DNA of 64,000 bases from Alphaproteobacteria bacterium (GCA_013815465.1 JACDGE010000003.1:23547-87546); one strand, 5' to 3'. Counted from the stretch's first letter, positions 38,242 through 49,602 are shown. A program made the numbers and translations. Notes: a model not told the origin generated them from the letters alone.

Positions 38242-38384
38242 TTTTAGATCCCGGATCCAGTCCGGGATGACAACGGAGGGTGTATCATCCCTATAACTAC
38301 TATTGTATGATTTGCAGGATATACTTATTATGTAGTGTACAATATCTGACATTGTCATCCCGGACTGGATCCGGGCTCTAAAAA
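38242..38384 (+). repeat. 143-bp element with inverted palindromic arms, copy 2
   Basis: The left arm TTTTAGATCCCGGATCCAG, continuing TCCGGGATGACAA, and the right arm TTGTCATCCCGGACTGGATC, continuing CGGGCTCTAAAA, are near-perfect inverted copies of each other. Each arm is itself palindromic. The inner 80 bases are AT-rich with no ORF. It lies between bamD and recN, so it is transcribed with them. Confidence 0.82.
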
Positions 38385-38457
38385 AACTTGAAATAAGACA
38401 GTAACGCCTTCTTAAGTTCATTACAGACTTCTCCTCCAAAGGTTGGTGAGATCCTTC

Positions 38458-39276
38458 CTAATAAAGGCGAACGCTCATTAAGCGGTCAAACCAGGAGCCT
38501 TGCTCCATTTTTACCCACTCCGGGCGTAAATCCTCCCCTTTAAGGAGAAGGAACGAATCTGCATACCATTCACTGCCGGGGAAATTATGCCCCAAAACGG
38601 CTGCTACAGTTTGAGCTTCCTTTTTAAGACCCACAGCTAAATAGCATTCCACAAGGCGATGGAGGGCTTCCCCCACATGGGTTGTTTTTTGATAGACATC
38701 AACAACTGTTTGAAAGCGGTTGATGGCAGATACATACAGGCGGAGCTTCATATAATAGCGTCCCGTATCCATTTCTTTGCCCGCCAAATGGTCATAAACC
38801 AGATCCATCTTAAATTGAGCATCGCGCGCATATTTTGTTTGAGGGAATTTCTTCACCACCGCGGAAAGGGCATTCAAGGCTTCATAGGTGCTTCTTTGAT
38901 CTCGTCTCACTGCAAGGATACGGTCGTAATAATTAAGTGATTTTAAATAATAAGCATAATCAATGTCTTTGTATCCAGGGTGGATTTGAATAAAGGCGTC
39001 AAGGGTATTAATAGACTTATCGTAGTCCCCGTTTAAATAATTGGCATAGGCTGACATCAGCTGACCACGGGTCGCCCATTCTGAATAAGGATGTTGACGC
39101 TCAACCTCGTCAAACGCAATAGCCGCATCTTTATAGTCACTTTTTAAAAGATCTTGATACCCTTTGGTGTAAAGATCAGTCGCTGGCTTTTCAACGTAAG
39201 GTTGCTCCTTATCACTGCATCCAACAACGAATAGAAGGGCTATCGCCCCCCCTATTTTCAAAAGATGTTTATTCAT
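38458..39276 (-). CDS. bamD: outer membrane assembly lipoprotein BamD
   Basis: Essential lipoprotein of the BAM complex that inserts outer-membrane barrels. 272 residues: signal peptide with lipobox VVGC at about 20, then TPR-like repeats (YTKGYQDLLKSDYKDAAIAF, EWATRGQLMSAYANYLNGDY, YAYYLKSLNYYDRI, YYMKLRLYVSAINRFQTVVD). The ATG at 39276 with AAGGG seven bases upstream is preferred to a GTG nine bases earlier. The large barrel-type surface protein at the start of the window would depend on this complex. Confidence 0.95.
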   Translation of the reverse strand: MNKHLLKIGGAIALLFVVGCSDKEQPYVEKPATDLYTKGYQDLLKSDYKDAAIAFDEVERQHPYSEWATRGQLMSAYANYLNGDYDKSINTLDAFIQIHPGYKDIDYAYYLKSLNYYDRILAVRRDQRSTYEALNALSAVVKKFPQTKYARDAQFKMDLVYDHLAGKEMDTGRYYMKLRLYVSAINRFQTVVDVYQKTTHVGEALHRLVECYLAVGLKKEAQTVAAVLGHNFPGSEWYADSFLLLKGEDLRPEWVKMEQGSWFDRLMSVRLY

Positions 39277-39363
39277 TTCGTTCACCCTTCACCATTTACT
39301 CTTCTAGTTTATAGAGCTTTTGTGGTCTGGCTTCAATGGGGGAAACTTAAAAACCGACGAGTA

Positions 39364-39813
39364 TTACGCACCCTTCTGTATGCGCCGCTCAGATCCATCG
39401 TCTTCAATAGCAATAAATTCTGTAAAGGCACCGGGAAGGATTTGGGCCACGCTGACGGTCACGTAATCGTTTTCACCCTTATAAATGACAACCCCATCGG
39501 GGCTTGAAAATTCTTGAATGACTTGGCGGCAAGCGCCACACGGTGAGCATGCGATGTCGGCTTTTGTTGTGCACACAATGGCTTTAATTTTTGTTTGGGG
39601 TCCCTTTTCAGAGATCATTTTAAAAATAGCCGTTCGTTCGCCACAATTGGAAAGACCATAGGATATGTTTTCCACATTACAGCCTGTGAAAATATCGCCA
39701 TCTTCTGTGATAAGGGCAGAACCTACGGCAAATTTGGAATAGGGAACGTAGGCCTTTTTTTGGGCTTCTTTTGCGAGAAGGATAAGTTTTTCTTTTAGGT
39801 CTGTTGAAATCAT
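39364..39813 (-). CDS. cdd: cytidine deaminase
   Basis: Deaminates cytidine and deoxycytidine to uridine forms in pyrimidine salvage. 149 residues, the small tetrameric class, with YVPYSKFAVGSALIT, NCGERTAIFKM (catalytic Glu; first zinc Cys, with Gly where Ala is usual) and SPCGACRQVIQEF (two zinc Cys). A short C-terminal extension is present. It lies 15 bases after glyS on the same strand, so it is likely in the glyQ-glyS unit. Confidence 0.95.
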   Translation of the reverse strand: MISTDLKEKLILLAKEAQKKAYVPYSKFAVGSALITEDGDIFTGCNVENISYGLSNCGERTAIFKMISEKGPQTKIKAIVCTTKADIACSPCGACRQVIQEFSSPDGVVIYKGENDYVTVSVAQILPGAFTEFIAIEDDGSERRIQKGA

Positions 39814-39828
39814 GATGTGCTCCTTTTG

Positions 39829-41916
39829 TTAACCTTCTATCTTGGAGAAATCAGCGACTTGATGCAATGTTTCCCTGATGAGGGCCAGCAAGTGTAACCG
39901 ATTCATTCTCAATCGTTTATCTTCAGTATTCACCACAACACGGTCAAAAAATTGGTCCACAGTGGGTCTGAGGGTCCCTAAAACCTGAAAGGCCTTAACA
40001 AAATTTCTCTTGCTCACAAGATCTTGGATTTCTAGTGAATGTATAGACAATTTTACAAATAATTCTTTTTCTTCTAAATTTTCTAACGAGGTTTCTTGAA
40101 TATTTCCCCCGTAAACCATCTTATCTTTTTCTTCCTCAATTCTTAAAATGTTGGATGCTCTTTTATAGGCAATCAACAGATTTTGCCCATCTTCTCCGTC
40201 CATGAGCTGATCCAACGCTTTAACTCTTAAAGAAAGATCTGAAAACGTGGGATTGTCATGGGCCACGGCTAAAACCGCATCGACATGGTCATAGGGGCTT
40301 TTCTGGGTGTCTTTCAAAGCAAATTTAAAGCGCTCGAGCATCCACTGCCAGAGATCAGTTATGGTCTCTTCTCGGCTCTTTAAAAGGGGAGGGGACAGGG
40401 CTGACCAATCGTATGTGTCATACGCATAAGCTAACACCTCAAGCATGGAAAGCGTAAAGTGAGGGTTTAAAGAAAGAGCGATGAGGCTCAATCCTGCTCG
40501 TCTTAAAGCAAAGGGATCTTTGGAGCCAGAAGGGGTAATGCCAATGGCGAAAAAACCGACAAGCGTATCAATGCGATCAGTCATAGCAAGGATGAGACTG
40601 GGAACGGCTTCAGGAATAGCTCCCCCAGACGTTTTAGGCCAGTAATGTTCTTCAATAGCTTTCGCAACTTCTAGGGGTTCGCCCTGATTTTGAGCATAAT
40701 AGCATCCCATTATTCCTTGAAGCTCGGGAAATTCTCCGACCATAAGGCAGCTCAGGTCGGCTTTTGAAAGCAAAGCCGCACGACCCACGATTTTTGGATC
40801 TGCGTTCACTGTCTTTGCAATGTGAGAAGATAGCTTTGTTAATCTTTCCACCTTATCAAAAAGACTTCCTAAATGTTGGTGGAAGAGTCTGGCCTTTAAG
40901 GCTGTGTTAAAATAATCCAGAGGTTGCTTTTGGTCCTGTTCCCAAAAAAACTGTGCATCCGCCAATCGAGCCCTTAAAACACGCTCATTTCCCCTGATAA
41001 TCGTTTTTCCTTGGTCAGATGTCTCCATATTAGCAACCACGGCAAAGTAGGGCGCGAGTTTTTCCTCCCCATTAACCAAAGGAAAATACCGTTGATGAAC
41101 CCGCATGGGCGTGGTGATCACCTCCCGAGGGAGTTCCATAAAGGGGGCATCAACCGAGCCTTTCAGCGCTACGGGCCATTCCACAAGACCGGCAACTTCA
41201 TCCAACAAAGCTTCGTCCTCTAGCGGTATCAACTGAGCTGTTTGAGCAACCTCTGTGACGCCTTTTTCAATCAAAGCGCGGCGTTCGGCCCAATCCAAAA
41301 TCACGAAATGCTTGCGTAATTTTTGTTCATAATCCTTGAAATTTTTGACTTCAAAAGGTCCTGGGGCTAAGAACCGATGGCCTCGGGTAGATAGGGAAGC
41401 AGGAATTCCTGCATAAGAAAAAGGAACGAGATGCCCCTCAAACAGACTCAGGAGCCCGCGGAGAGGTCTAACCCAAAGAGTTGGGTTATCTCCCCAACGC
41501 ATAGATTTAGGCCACCTCATGCTCTCTAAAAGGGGGGGGGCTATTTGAGAAAGCACTTCCGGGGTGGGCCGGCCTGGCTTGCTTATTACCGTAAATAAAA
41601 ATGTTCCTTTCGGGGTTTCTCGTGTCTCACATTCTTCACGGCGCACCCCTGCCGTATTCAAAAACCCTTCAATGGCGACTGGAGGTGCGTCTACACGGGG
41701 GCCTTTCTTCTCTTCCCGTTTTTCAGGGGATTGAAGCGGCAGTCCCTCTACGACAAGCGTTAAACGGCGAGGAGTAATAAAAGTTTTAATGCTGTCAAAA
41801 GAAAGCCCTTCTTTCTTTAATGCGTGTTCGCTCAAGGATTTCAGCTGTTCTTGCGCTGCTTTTTGCATACGAGAGGGGATTTCTTCAGAAAAAATTTCTA
41901 GCAACCATTCAGCCAT
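39829..41916 (-). CDS. glyS: glycyl-tRNA synthetase beta subunit
   Basis: The tRNA-binding subunit of the bacterial alpha2-beta2 glycyl-tRNA synthetase. It begins [17 protein letters not shown] and contains the family landmarks [49 protein letters not shown] [20 protein letters not shown], and [17 protein letters not shown] [13 protein letters not shown]. The ATG at 41916 has GGAG seven bases upstream and is preferred to a GTG two codons earlier. It overlaps the glyQ stop by eight bases, which implies coupling. Confidence 0.97.
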   Translation of the reverse strand: MAEWLLEIFSEEIPSRMQKAAQEQLKSLSEHALKKEGLSFDSIKTFITPRRLTLVVEGLPLQSPEKREEKKGPRVDAPPVAIEGFLNTAGVRREECETRETPKGTFLFTVISKPGRPTPEVLSQIAPPLLESMRWPKSMRWGDNPTLWVRPLRGLLSLFEGHLVPFSYAGIPASLSTRGHRFLAPGPFEVKNFKDYEQKLRKHFVILDWAERRALIEKGVTEVAQTAQLIPLEDEALLDEVAGLVEWPVALKGSVDAPFMELPREVITTPMRVHQRYFPLVNGEEKLAPYFAVVANMETSDQGKTIIRGNERVLRARLADAQFFWEQDQKQPLDYFNTALKARLFHQHLGSLFDKVERLTKLSSHIAKTVNADPKIVGRAALLSKADLSCLMVGEFPELQGIMGCYYAQNQGEPLEVAKAIEEHYWPKTSGGAIPEAVPSLILAMTDRIDTLVGFFAIGITPSGSKDPFALRRAGLSLIALSLNPHFTLSMLEVLAYAYDTYDWSALSPPLLKSREETITDLWQWMLERFKFALKDTQKSPYDHVDAVLAVAHDNPTFSDLSLRVKALDQLMDGEDGQNLLIAYKRASNILRIEEEKDKMVYGGNIQETSLENLEEKELFVKLSIHSLEIQDLVSKRNFVKAFQVLGTLRPTVDQFFDRVVVNTEDKRLRMNRLHLLALIRETLHQVADFSKIEG

Positions 41917-42796
41917 GGGCACTCTCCATCCAAAGCTCGCAACATTGACGAGCGAGAGCGCGAACCCGCCCGATGTAGTTGGCGCGTTCAGTCACACTCA
42001 CCACCCCTCTTGCATCTAAAAGGTTGAAGAGATGGCTGGCTTTCAAGCAATATTCATAGGCAGGTAGAACAAGCTTTTCCGTCACTAGATGGCGGGACAT
42101 GGCTTCTGCATCCTCGAAATGACGAAAGATAATGGGTACATCCACATGCTCAAAGCTAAAGGCCGAAAATTCACGTTCCATTTGAAGAGCTACATCGCCG
42201 TAAGTCATGGGTGCTGGGCTATCCGGGCTGTTCCACATGAGATCATAAACATTTTCAATGTTCTGTAAGAGCATGACGAGACGTTCAAGGCCATAGGTGA
42301 GTTCAGCAGGTACAGGATTACAGGCAAATCCGCCAACCTGCTGGAAATAGGTAAATTGGGTAATTTCCTGCCCGTCCCCCCATACTTCCCAACCCAAACC
42401 GGAGGCGCCTAAGGTAGGGCTTTCCCAGTCGTCTTCTACAAATCGGATGTCATGGAGGGCGGGATCAAGACCAATATATTTTAAGCTTTCCAGGTAAATA
42501 TCCTGAATATTTTCTGGAGAGGGTTTTAAAATGACTTGGTATTGGTGGTGGCGATACAATCGATTAGGGTTTTCTCCATACCGTCCATCGGCTGGCCTTC
42601 GAGAAGGTTGAACATAGGCAGCCCGCCAGGGCTTGGGGCCTAGAGCTTTCAGGGTTGTGGCTGGGTGAAAGGTTCCCGCCCCCACTTCCGCATCATAGGG
42701 TTGTAAAATGACGCACCCCTGACGGGCCCAAAAATCTTGGAGCTTCAAAATGATAGACTGAAAGTCATTGGCTATAGAGTGATGTTTTTCTTGCAT
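41909..42796 (-). CDS. glyQ: glycyl-tRNA synthetase alpha subunit
   Basis: Catalytic class II subunit, 295 residues. Diagnostic segments: [86 protein letters not shown] and [12 protein letters not shown]. It precedes and overlaps glyS. It is divergent from the Cys-rich gene at 43040; the 243-base gap holds no supported gene. Confidence 0.98.
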   Translation of the reverse strand: MQEKHHSIANDFQSIILKLQDFWARQGCVILQPYDAEVGAGTFHPATTLKALGPKPWRAAYVQPSRRPADGRYGENPNRLYRHHQYQVILKPSPENIQDIYLESLKYIGLDPALHDIRFVEDDWESPTLGASGLGWEVWGDGQEITQFTYFQQVGGFACNPVPAELTYGLERLVMLLQNIENVYDLMWNSPDSPAPMTYGDVALQMEREFSAFSFEHVDVPIIFRHFEDAEAMSRHLVTEKLVLPAYEYCLKASHLFNLLDARGVVSVTERANYIGRVRALARQCCELWMESAHG

Positions 42797-43039
42797 GACT
42801 TTACACTACTCACCATCGTTCAAACGGTCAAGGGGGGGCTTAATGGTGGAATTCGTATCGTCTCGAGGACCTTATTGTGAGCCCTCGGAGAGGGTTCAGG
42901 CAAGCCTTCCCAAAAAAGATGTTTCTGTTAACCATCTTTTAACCAAAATCAGGAATGATGTGAAAAGAGGAAAAACTCCCACAAGGGACGTGAGATTTGA
43001 TCCTTTAAAGAGTATCAACGCCCTGAAAGGAAGAGCAAC

Positions 43040-43372
43040 ATGTTTGAAAAAACCAAGAAACCGCTACGGATTGTCAGTGTCTTAGGACTAATGATCACGG
43101 GGATTATACTCCCGCCTCACGCGCAAGCCGACTATTCGGGTAGCTGTAGAGGGTGTACTTCCGGTTGTCAGGGGAACCCTTCGTCTTGCTATGTGGCTTG
43201 TGATTGTTGTTATGATAGTGGCGGAAACTGTCATCAGGCACGTATAGACTATTGGCCACAAACGGGGACCACTATCAATAACTGCGACGGCGTACTCGTT
43301 CAAGGTGAATATTGTTCAATCCAGAAGAAAAAAGGTAAGCCCACAAAGCCAAGTCGTGAAAAGACGAAATGA
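43040..43372 (+). CDS. small Cys-rich exported protein, leader family A
   Basis: 110 residues. The leader MFEKTKKPLRIVSVLGLMIT plus GIILPPHAQA resembles those at 35751 and 36165 (K-x-L-x-I-x-S-x-x-G pattern). The mature part has about ten Cys (GSCRGCTSGC, SCYVACDCCYD, GNCHQ, NCDG, YCS) and a Lys-rich tail like the one at 36516. The spacing ACDCCYDSGG to INNCDGVL faintly recalls cyanovirin-N-like lectins, but this is weak. AAGGAAGAGC precedes the ATG. Confidence 0.62.
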   Translation: MFEKTKKPLRIVSVLGLMITGIILPPHAQADYSGSCRGCTSGCQGNPSSCYVACDCCYDSGGNCHQARIDYWPQTGTTINNCDGVLVQGEYCSIQKKKGKPTKPSREKTK

Positions 43373-43451
43373 CTTCACTCCTCCCATGATGACAGTAGCG
43401 GCAGATACGTGATCCACCAGAATTAAAATGGCTTCGTACTCATGCGCCCCC

Positions 43452-44453
43452 TCACACCCTCAAAAATCCCACGATTTCCTTAATCTCTTTTAGATTTTGA
43501 GAGGCGAGCTCATTGGCCTCTTCCCCACCTTTTTTCAAAATCCGATCTAAGGATGCAGGATCTTTCAAAAGGGCCAGCATTTCTTGGCGGATGGGATCCA
43601 TGGCGGCAATAATTTGATCGGCAAGGGTCTTTTTGAAGGTCGAAAAATGCGCTCCCTCAAAAGTTCGGCAGGACTCTTCCATGGTCGTATCAGAGAGAGC
43701 GGCATAAATTCCCAAAAGATTCAGGGCCTCTGGGCGATTTTCCATCGCTTCAGGCGCGCCCGCAATGGGGTCAGAGTCGGTTTTTGCTTTTCGTATTTTC
43801 AGCACAATCGTATCCGGATCATCCATGAAATGAATGCGGCTATAGTCGGACGGGTCCGACTTGCTCATCTTAGCTGTTCCATCCCTTAAGCTCATCACCC
43901 GTGCGGCAGTCTTTAAGATGAAGGGTTCAGGAAGTTCAAAATAGTCTTTCCCATACTGACGATTAAAGGCGCCAGCAAGGTCTCGAGCAAGTTCGAGATG
44001 TTGCTTTTGATCTTCTCCCACAGGCACATGGGTCGTCTTATAGATAAGGATATCTGCGGCCATAAGAACGGGATAACTATAAAGGCCTAGATTGGCTTGC
44101 TCCTTGTGTTTTCCCGCCTTTTCCTTAAATTGCGTCATGCGGTTAAGCCAGCCTAAAGGAGTTAGGCAGCTCAAAATCCAAGCGAGTTCACTGTGTGCTG
44201 CAACAGCACTTTGCGGAAAAATCATCGATTTTTCCGGATTAATGCCTGACGCGATATAAGCAGCTGCCACTTCTCGCGTCCAGACGGTCATGTTCTGAGG
44301 ATTAGGAAGGGTTGTGAGGGCATGCAGATCAACCATACAAAAGAGTAAATTTTCATGGGCGTCTTGCAGTTTAACCCAATTGCGGATCGCCCCTAAATAG
44401 TTTCCGATGTGGAGATCACCCGTTGGTTGAATACCTGAAAAAATGCGTCCCAT
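43452..44453 (-). CDS. trpS: tryptophanyl-tRNA synthetase
   Basis: Class I synthetase, 333 residues, charging tRNA-Trp. It shows FSGIQPTGDLHIGNYLGAIR (HIGH-type motif HIGN), AWILSCLTPLGWLNRMTQFK, YPVLMAADILIYKTTHVPVGE and the KMSKS motif. The ATG at 44453 overlaps the stop of the upstream murJ by one base (TAATG), so the two are translationally coupled. A longer in-frame extension upstream runs through murJ and is not real. Confidence 0.98.
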   Translation of the reverse strand: MGRIFSGIQPTGDLHIGNYLGAIRNWVKLQDAHENLLFCMVDLHALTTLPNPQNMTVWTREVAAAYIASGINPEKSMIFPQSAVAAHSELAWILSCLTPLGWLNRMTQFKEKAGKHKEQANLGLYSYPVLMAADILIYKTTHVPVGEDQKQHLELARDLAGAFNRQYGKDYFELPEPFILKTAARVMSLRDGTAKMSKSDPSDYSRIHFMDDPDTIVLKIRKAKTDSDPIAGAPEAMENRPEALNLLGIYAALSDTTMEESCRTFEGAHFSTFKKTLADQIIAAMDPIRQEMLALLKDPASLDRILKKGGEEANELASQNLKEIKEIVGFLRV

Positions 44454-46000
44454 TATGTCCTCGCAAAAAACATGTGTTTTAGTTGATGAAATCTCATTGC
44501 TCCCATCAGGTGAGCAAGAAATAAAAAGCCCAGCAGTCCAAAGCTTATTAGGCCCGTTATGGATAGATCCCTCATCAGCTCTCCCTTTGAAAAAAGGGGT
44601 TGTACAATAAATTGAAGACTCTTTAAAAGTACCACCGTTCCCCCACACGTCAGGATCATACGGGAGATAAATTTCTTAAGATGCATATCAAAGCTCAGGT
44701 GACCTTTGCGCCACAAAATATATCCCAGCAAAAGCGCATTGACCCATCCCGCTGCGGCTGTGGCAAAAGCAATTCCCGCTTGATGAAATCCACCCATCAA
44801 AGCAATGCTTAGTCCAATGTCTACGATAATCCCACAACATGCTGTGTAGACGGGCGTCAATGTGTCTTGACGTGCAAAAAAGCTGGAACTAAAGACCTTT
44901 ATGAGGACATAGGCGGGAAGGCCCACCGCAAGAGCTTGTAGAGTAAGGGCGGTAGCACAGGTATCTTGTTCCGTAAATGCTCCGCGTTCAAAGACCATCA
45001 TGACAAAAGGTTGGGCAAGAAAAATAAGAGCAAGAGCGGCCGGAAGAGTCAGAAACATGGAAAATTCGAGAGCTTGAGCTTGGGTCTGACGCGCATTTTC
45101 CCAAGCACCCGAACGAATTTGGCGCGAAAGAATGGGGAGCAATGCCGTACTCACTGCAACACCAATCACGCTCAGGGGAAGTTGATTAAGCCTGTCTGCA
45201 TAATTGAGATAGGAAATGGCTCCAGTGGGAAGCCAAGATGCAATAAAAGCTCCAATAAAAAGATTAATTTGCACCACGCCTGAACCAAAAGCTGCAGGCG
45301 CTAAAATCTTAAAGAAATTTTTAACGTTTTCATCAAAGCGTGGCCACACAAATCTTAAGCCCACCCCTTCTTTTAGAGCAGGGATCCAAACCCACAGCCA
45401 TTGCAAAAGGCCACAGATCATTACTCCCCAAGCAAAGGCATAGCCTGAGGAGGTAAATTTATCATAGAAAACCACGACAATGCCAAGGATAGCCATGTTT
45501 CCTATCATGGGAGAGGAAGCAACGATCGCAAATTTATCAATAGAATTTAACATTCCGCTATAGAGCGCGGTCAAAGATATAAAAAAAATAAAGGGAAAAG
45601 TAATTCGACTGAATTCTATAGCATAATAAAGACGCTCGGGCGTGTCTTTAAAACCAGGCACCAGCAGTGGCATTAAAGTGGGAAGGAAAAACTCTACACA
45701 CAGAATAAGCACGAAAAGAGCACCCACCCAAAGGGTCAATATTTGTTCCGCAAAAGTGCGGGCTTCTTCTTTCCCTTTTGTTGCTAAAATACCTGCAAAC
45801 AAGGGCACGAAAGAGGCATTAAAAGCCCCCTCGGCAAAAAGACGGCGAAAAAAAGAAGGCAACTTAATAGCGACAACAAGAGCGTCAGCTGCCCCTCCGG
45901 CGCCTAAAAAGGAAGCTGTAAGAATTTCTCGTACAAAACCAAACAGACGGCTGCCAATAGTATAGCTCCCAACAGTTGCGATAGACCTAACAAGATTCAT
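44453..46000 (-). CDS. murJ: lipid II flippase MurJ, copy 1
   Basis: Moves lipid II across the inner membrane for peptidoglycan synthesis. 515 residues with about 14 membrane segments; RSIATVGSYTIGSRLFGFVR, FFRRLFAEGAFNASFVPLF, GMLNSIDKFA, DRLNQLPLSVIGVAVSTALL and FERGAFTEQD are family landmarks. The ATG at 46000 is preferred to a GTG 12 bases upstream, with GAGTGG upstream. A second murJ copy lies immediately upstream (64-base gap). trpS is coupled downstream. Confidence 0.94.
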   Translation of the reverse strand: MNLVRSIATVGSYTIGSRLFGFVREILTASFLGAGGAADALVVAIKLPSFFRRLFAEGAFNASFVPLFAGILATKGKEEARTFAEQILTLWVGALFVLILCVEFFLPTLMPLLVPGFKDTPERLYYAIEFSRITFPFIFFISLTALYSGMLNSIDKFAIVASSPMIGNMAILGIVVVFYDKFTSSGYAFAWGVMICGLLQWLWVWIPALKEGVGLRFVWPRFDENVKNFFKILAPAAFGSGVVQINLFIGAFIASWLPTGAISYLNYADRLNQLPLSVIGVAVSTALLPILSRQIRSGAWENARQTQAQALEFSMFLTLPAALALIFLAQPFVMMVFERGAFTEQDTCATALTLQALAVGLPAYVLIKVFSSSFFARQDTLTPVYTACCGIIVDIGLSIALMGGFHQAGIAFATAAAGWVNALLLGYILWRKGHLSFDMHLKKFISRMILTCGGTVVLLKSLQFIVQPLFSKGELMRDLSITGLISFGLLGFLFLAHLMGAMRFHQLKHMFFART

Positions 46001-46064
46001 TTTTTTAACCACTCAATGATTGTCACGTTGTGTTATATAAGATTTTTTCAAAGATGCAAGCATC

Positions 46065-47618
46065 TCAGGATAAAGGTTGGTTTTTCAAAAGCTTTTGGAC
46101 GTCTCGAAAGTGAAAGGCTCCAACAAGCCGTGCCGTAATGATGTAAGTCAGGACAGCTCCAAAAATCCATAGGCCCACAACGCCCATTCGCATCAAGGTC
46201 CCTTCGGGAAAAGACATCATGAGCTGAAAGACGTAGCAAATGAGGCCCATCACACAAGAAGAAATGACTAGTCTCGGGACAATCTCTTTCATGCGGTCAT
46301 CAAAAACAATCCATTCTTTTTTCAAAAGAAGGCCTCCTAAGACGATGGCATTAAACCACGCGGCAACAGCGGTGGATAAAGCAAGGCCCACATAACTAAA
46401 GGGGCCAATCAACACACAATTTAAAGTAAAGTTTAAAGCCACAGCCCCTATAGCCACCTTCATGGGTGTTTTTGTATCTTGGCGAGCAAAAAACTGGGTT
46501 TGTAATATCTTTACAAGAACATAGGCGGGAAGCCCTATAGCAAAGGCTGATAGTGTATAGCCCGTAGCTTGAGCATCCAGGTTGGTGAAAGCCCCACGCT
46601 CAAACAACAGAGCGACCAGAGGACCCGCAAGAATAACCAGTCCCATTGTGGCGGGTAGAGTGACGGCGAGGGCAAATTCGAGGGCTCTATTCTGGGTGTC
46701 ATGGGCTCGTTCGTGATTGCCCGCTTTAATATGTTTAGAGAGTTCAGGTAAAAGCGCGGTGCTTATAGCAATACCAATGACGCCCAAGGGAAGTTGATTC
46801 AGCCTATCGGCGTAGAATAGGAAAGAAACCGCCCCTGTTGGAAGCCAAGAGGCAAATACCATGTCCATGAAAAGATTCACTTGAATCACACCCGCGCTGA
46901 TAGCCCCGGGAACGCCCAGTCGAATAAGGGTTTTGGTTTCAGGCGTGAGTTGAGGGAGAGAGAGTTTAACCCCCATTCCAGACAAATGACAGCACCCCCA
47001 AAGCCATCCTAGCTGCAGGATTCCTGCCCAAAAGACTGCCCAGGCGAGTCCTTTTCCAGGAGAAACCCACTCAAAAAAAATGAGGAGGAGGGCTCCGATC
47101 ATGGTCAAGTTTAAGATAACCGGTGTGCCTGCGGGTGCTGCAAATTTCCCCATGGAATTGAGAATTCCACTGAAAAGGGACGCTAGCGAAATAAACAAAA
47201 TATAGGGAAAGGTGATGCGAGAGAGGTCAACCGCAAGTTCAAAGCGTTCCGGTGTCGCATCAAAACCAGGTGCAAAGAGGAAAACCGCGGCTGGCATAAA
47301 TTGTTCAAAGATAAGGACAAATCCCGTTAATCCAAAAAGAAGAAGGGCAAAAATTTTCTCCCCGTAAAGACGCGCCGCTACAGGGCCATTCGAGACAAGA
47401 ATTCCTGAGAAGAGGGGAACGAAAGCTGCATTAAACGCCCCTTCAGCAAAAAAACGGCGGAAAAAATTGGGTAGTTTGAAAGCGACAAAAAATGCATCCG
47501 TCAGCCCACTAACGCCCAAGATGCCTGCAATGAGGCTATCTCTCGCAAAGCCAGTCATACGGCTTAAAAAAGTAAACCCGCCTACGGTTGCGATCGATCT
47601 ATAAAGATAACGGGGCAT
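46065..47618 (-). CDS. murJ: lipid II flippase MurJ, copy 2
   Basis: 517 residues, clearly homologous along its length to the adjacent copy: RSIATVGGFTFLSRMTGFAR, FFRRFFAEGAFNAAFVPLF, GILNSMGKFA, DRLNQLPLGVIGIAISTALL, FERGAFTNLD. Both copies keep the conserved charged residues of the central cavity region as far as can be read, so neither looks dead. Two full murJ genes in tandem are unusual. They may have diverged in substrate or expression. Confidence 0.93.
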   Translation of the reverse strand: MPRYLYRSIATVGGFTFLSRMTGFARDSLIAGILGVSGLTDAFFVAFKLPNFFRRFFAEGAFNAAFVPLFSGILVSNGPVAARLYGEKIFALLLFGLTGFVLIFEQFMPAAVFLFAPGFDATPERFELAVDLSRITFPYILFISLASLFSGILNSMGKFAAPAGTPVILNLTMIGALLLIFFEWVSPGKGLAWAVFWAGILQLGWLWGCCHLSGMGVKLSLPQLTPETKTLIRLGVPGAISAGVIQVNLFMDMVFASWLPTGAVSFLFYADRLNQLPLGVIGIAISTALLPELSKHIKAGNHERAHDTQNRALEFALAVTLPATMGLVILAGPLVALLFERGAFTNLDAQATGYTLSAFAIGLPAYVLVKILQTQFFARQDTKTPMKVAIGAVALNFTLNCVLIGPFSYVGLALSTAVAAWFNAIVLGGLLLKKEWIVFDDRMKEIVPRLVISSCVMGLICYVFQLMMSFPEGTLMRMGVVGLWIFGAVLTYIITARLVGAFHFRDVQKLLKNQPLS

Positions 47619-47756
47619 ATATAATTCCAGTTATTACGGACTCAAGATATAAGTCCTTGAAAGCTGCGTCAATAGGAGATGGACAATTGAAAAATTGGAA
47701 GCTTGGAAATAGATGTCTAGTGGTCTGTCATTCTTAAGAATTAGGATTAATAAATA

Positions 47757-48817
<1,061 letters not shown>

Positions 48818-48840
48818 CCATAATAAATCAATAGGAGTCT

Positions 48841-49101
48841 TTATTCTCCAGCCTTTACAACAGACACAAAGGTTCTCCCATTAACCCCACGGGAAAAAGA
48901 GACTTGGCCTTCTGCAAGGGCAAAGAGCGTGTGATCCTTTCCGATGCCAACTAAAGTGCCAGGATAGTACTTGGTGCCCCGTTGACGAATTAGGATATTT
49001 CCTGCGATAACAGCTTCTCCGCCAAATTTTTTAACCCCTAAACGGCGTCCTGCGGAATCACGACCATTGCGAGAACTTCCTCCAGCTTTCTTTTGTGCCA
49101 T
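48841..49101 (-). CDS. rpmA: 50S ribosomal protein L27
   Basis: 86 residues: [47 protein letters not shown]. The N-terminal tail reaches the peptidyl transferase centre. The gene starts three bases after the rplU stop, so the two form an operon. Confidence 0.98.
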   Translation of the reverse strand: MAQKKAGGSSRNGRDSAGRRLGVKKFGGEAVIAGNILIRQRGTKYYPGTLVGIGKDHTLFALAEGQVSFSRGVNGRTFVSVVKAGE

Positions 49102-49104
49102 TTT

Positions 49105-49602
49105 TTAGTCTCCTAACTTTTCGGTTGGTTTTTTGCTTTTGACCGTCGCTTTTTTCACTGGTGCAGTCTTCATCTCTTCAGGCAGAGAGGAAGCCTTTTT
49201 TCCCTCAGTCAGAGGAGTAGCCTTTTGGACAGGCGTTTTTGACTGTGTTTCAATTTTCTCTGGTGAGGCTGGCGCCTTGCGCTTAGCCCCATCTAATAAA
49301 ATATCCGTAATCCGGATGACCGTTAGAGATTGGCGATGACCATTCTTCCGCCGATAATTATGGCGTTTCTTTTTCTTAAAAATGATAATCTTGTCATCTC
49401 GAATTTGATCCAAGACTGTACCGCAAACCATTGCGTTGGTCACCAAAGGCGCACCAACTTTTATAGAATCTCCTTGCCCCGCCATAAGGACATCCGAAAA
49501 TTCGATATGGTCACCTGAAGCACCGACTAGCTTCTCGACCCTAATAATATCATTTGCGGCTACTTTATATTGTTTTCCGCCAGTTTTAATAATTGCAAAC
49601 AT
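49105..49602 (-). CDS. rplU: 50S ribosomal protein L21, C-terminally extended
   Basis: The first 100 or so residues are normal L21 (FAIIKTGGKQYKVAANDIIR, IFKKKKRHNYRRKNGHRQ, TVIRITDI). About 60 further residues are rich in Lys, Thr, Pro and Glu (KTPVQKATPLTEGKK and similar). They resemble disordered tails seen on alphaproteobacterial L21 proteins. L21 binds 23S rRNA near L20. First gene of the rplU-rpmA operon. Confidence 0.96.
   Translation of the reverse strand: MFAIIKTGGKQYKVAANDIIRVEKLVGASGDHIEFSDVLMAGQGDSIKVGAPLVTNAMVCGTVLDQIRDDKIIIFKKKKRHNYRRKNGHRQSLTVIRITDILLDGAKRKAPASPEKIETQSKTPVQKATPLTEGKKASSLPEEMKTAPVKKATVKSKKPTEKLGD

Noticed and set aside
34338..38390. CRISPR array
   Set aside because: The palindromic units are few, far apart and not regularly spaced; there are no cas genes.
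42795..43085. Plus-strand frame of 96 codons between glyQ and the Cys-rich gene
   Set aside because: It begins on the glyQ start region without a ribosome-binding site and overlaps the better-supported gene at 43040.
43040..43372. Cyanovirin-N lectin assignment for the Cys-rich protein
   Set aside because: Only the ACDCC...INNCDG spacing resembles the fold; the rest does not, so it is left as unknown.
44454..44648. N-terminal extension of trpS by 65 codons
   Set aside because: The extension lies within murJ in another frame, and the real HIGH-type N terminus begins at 44453.
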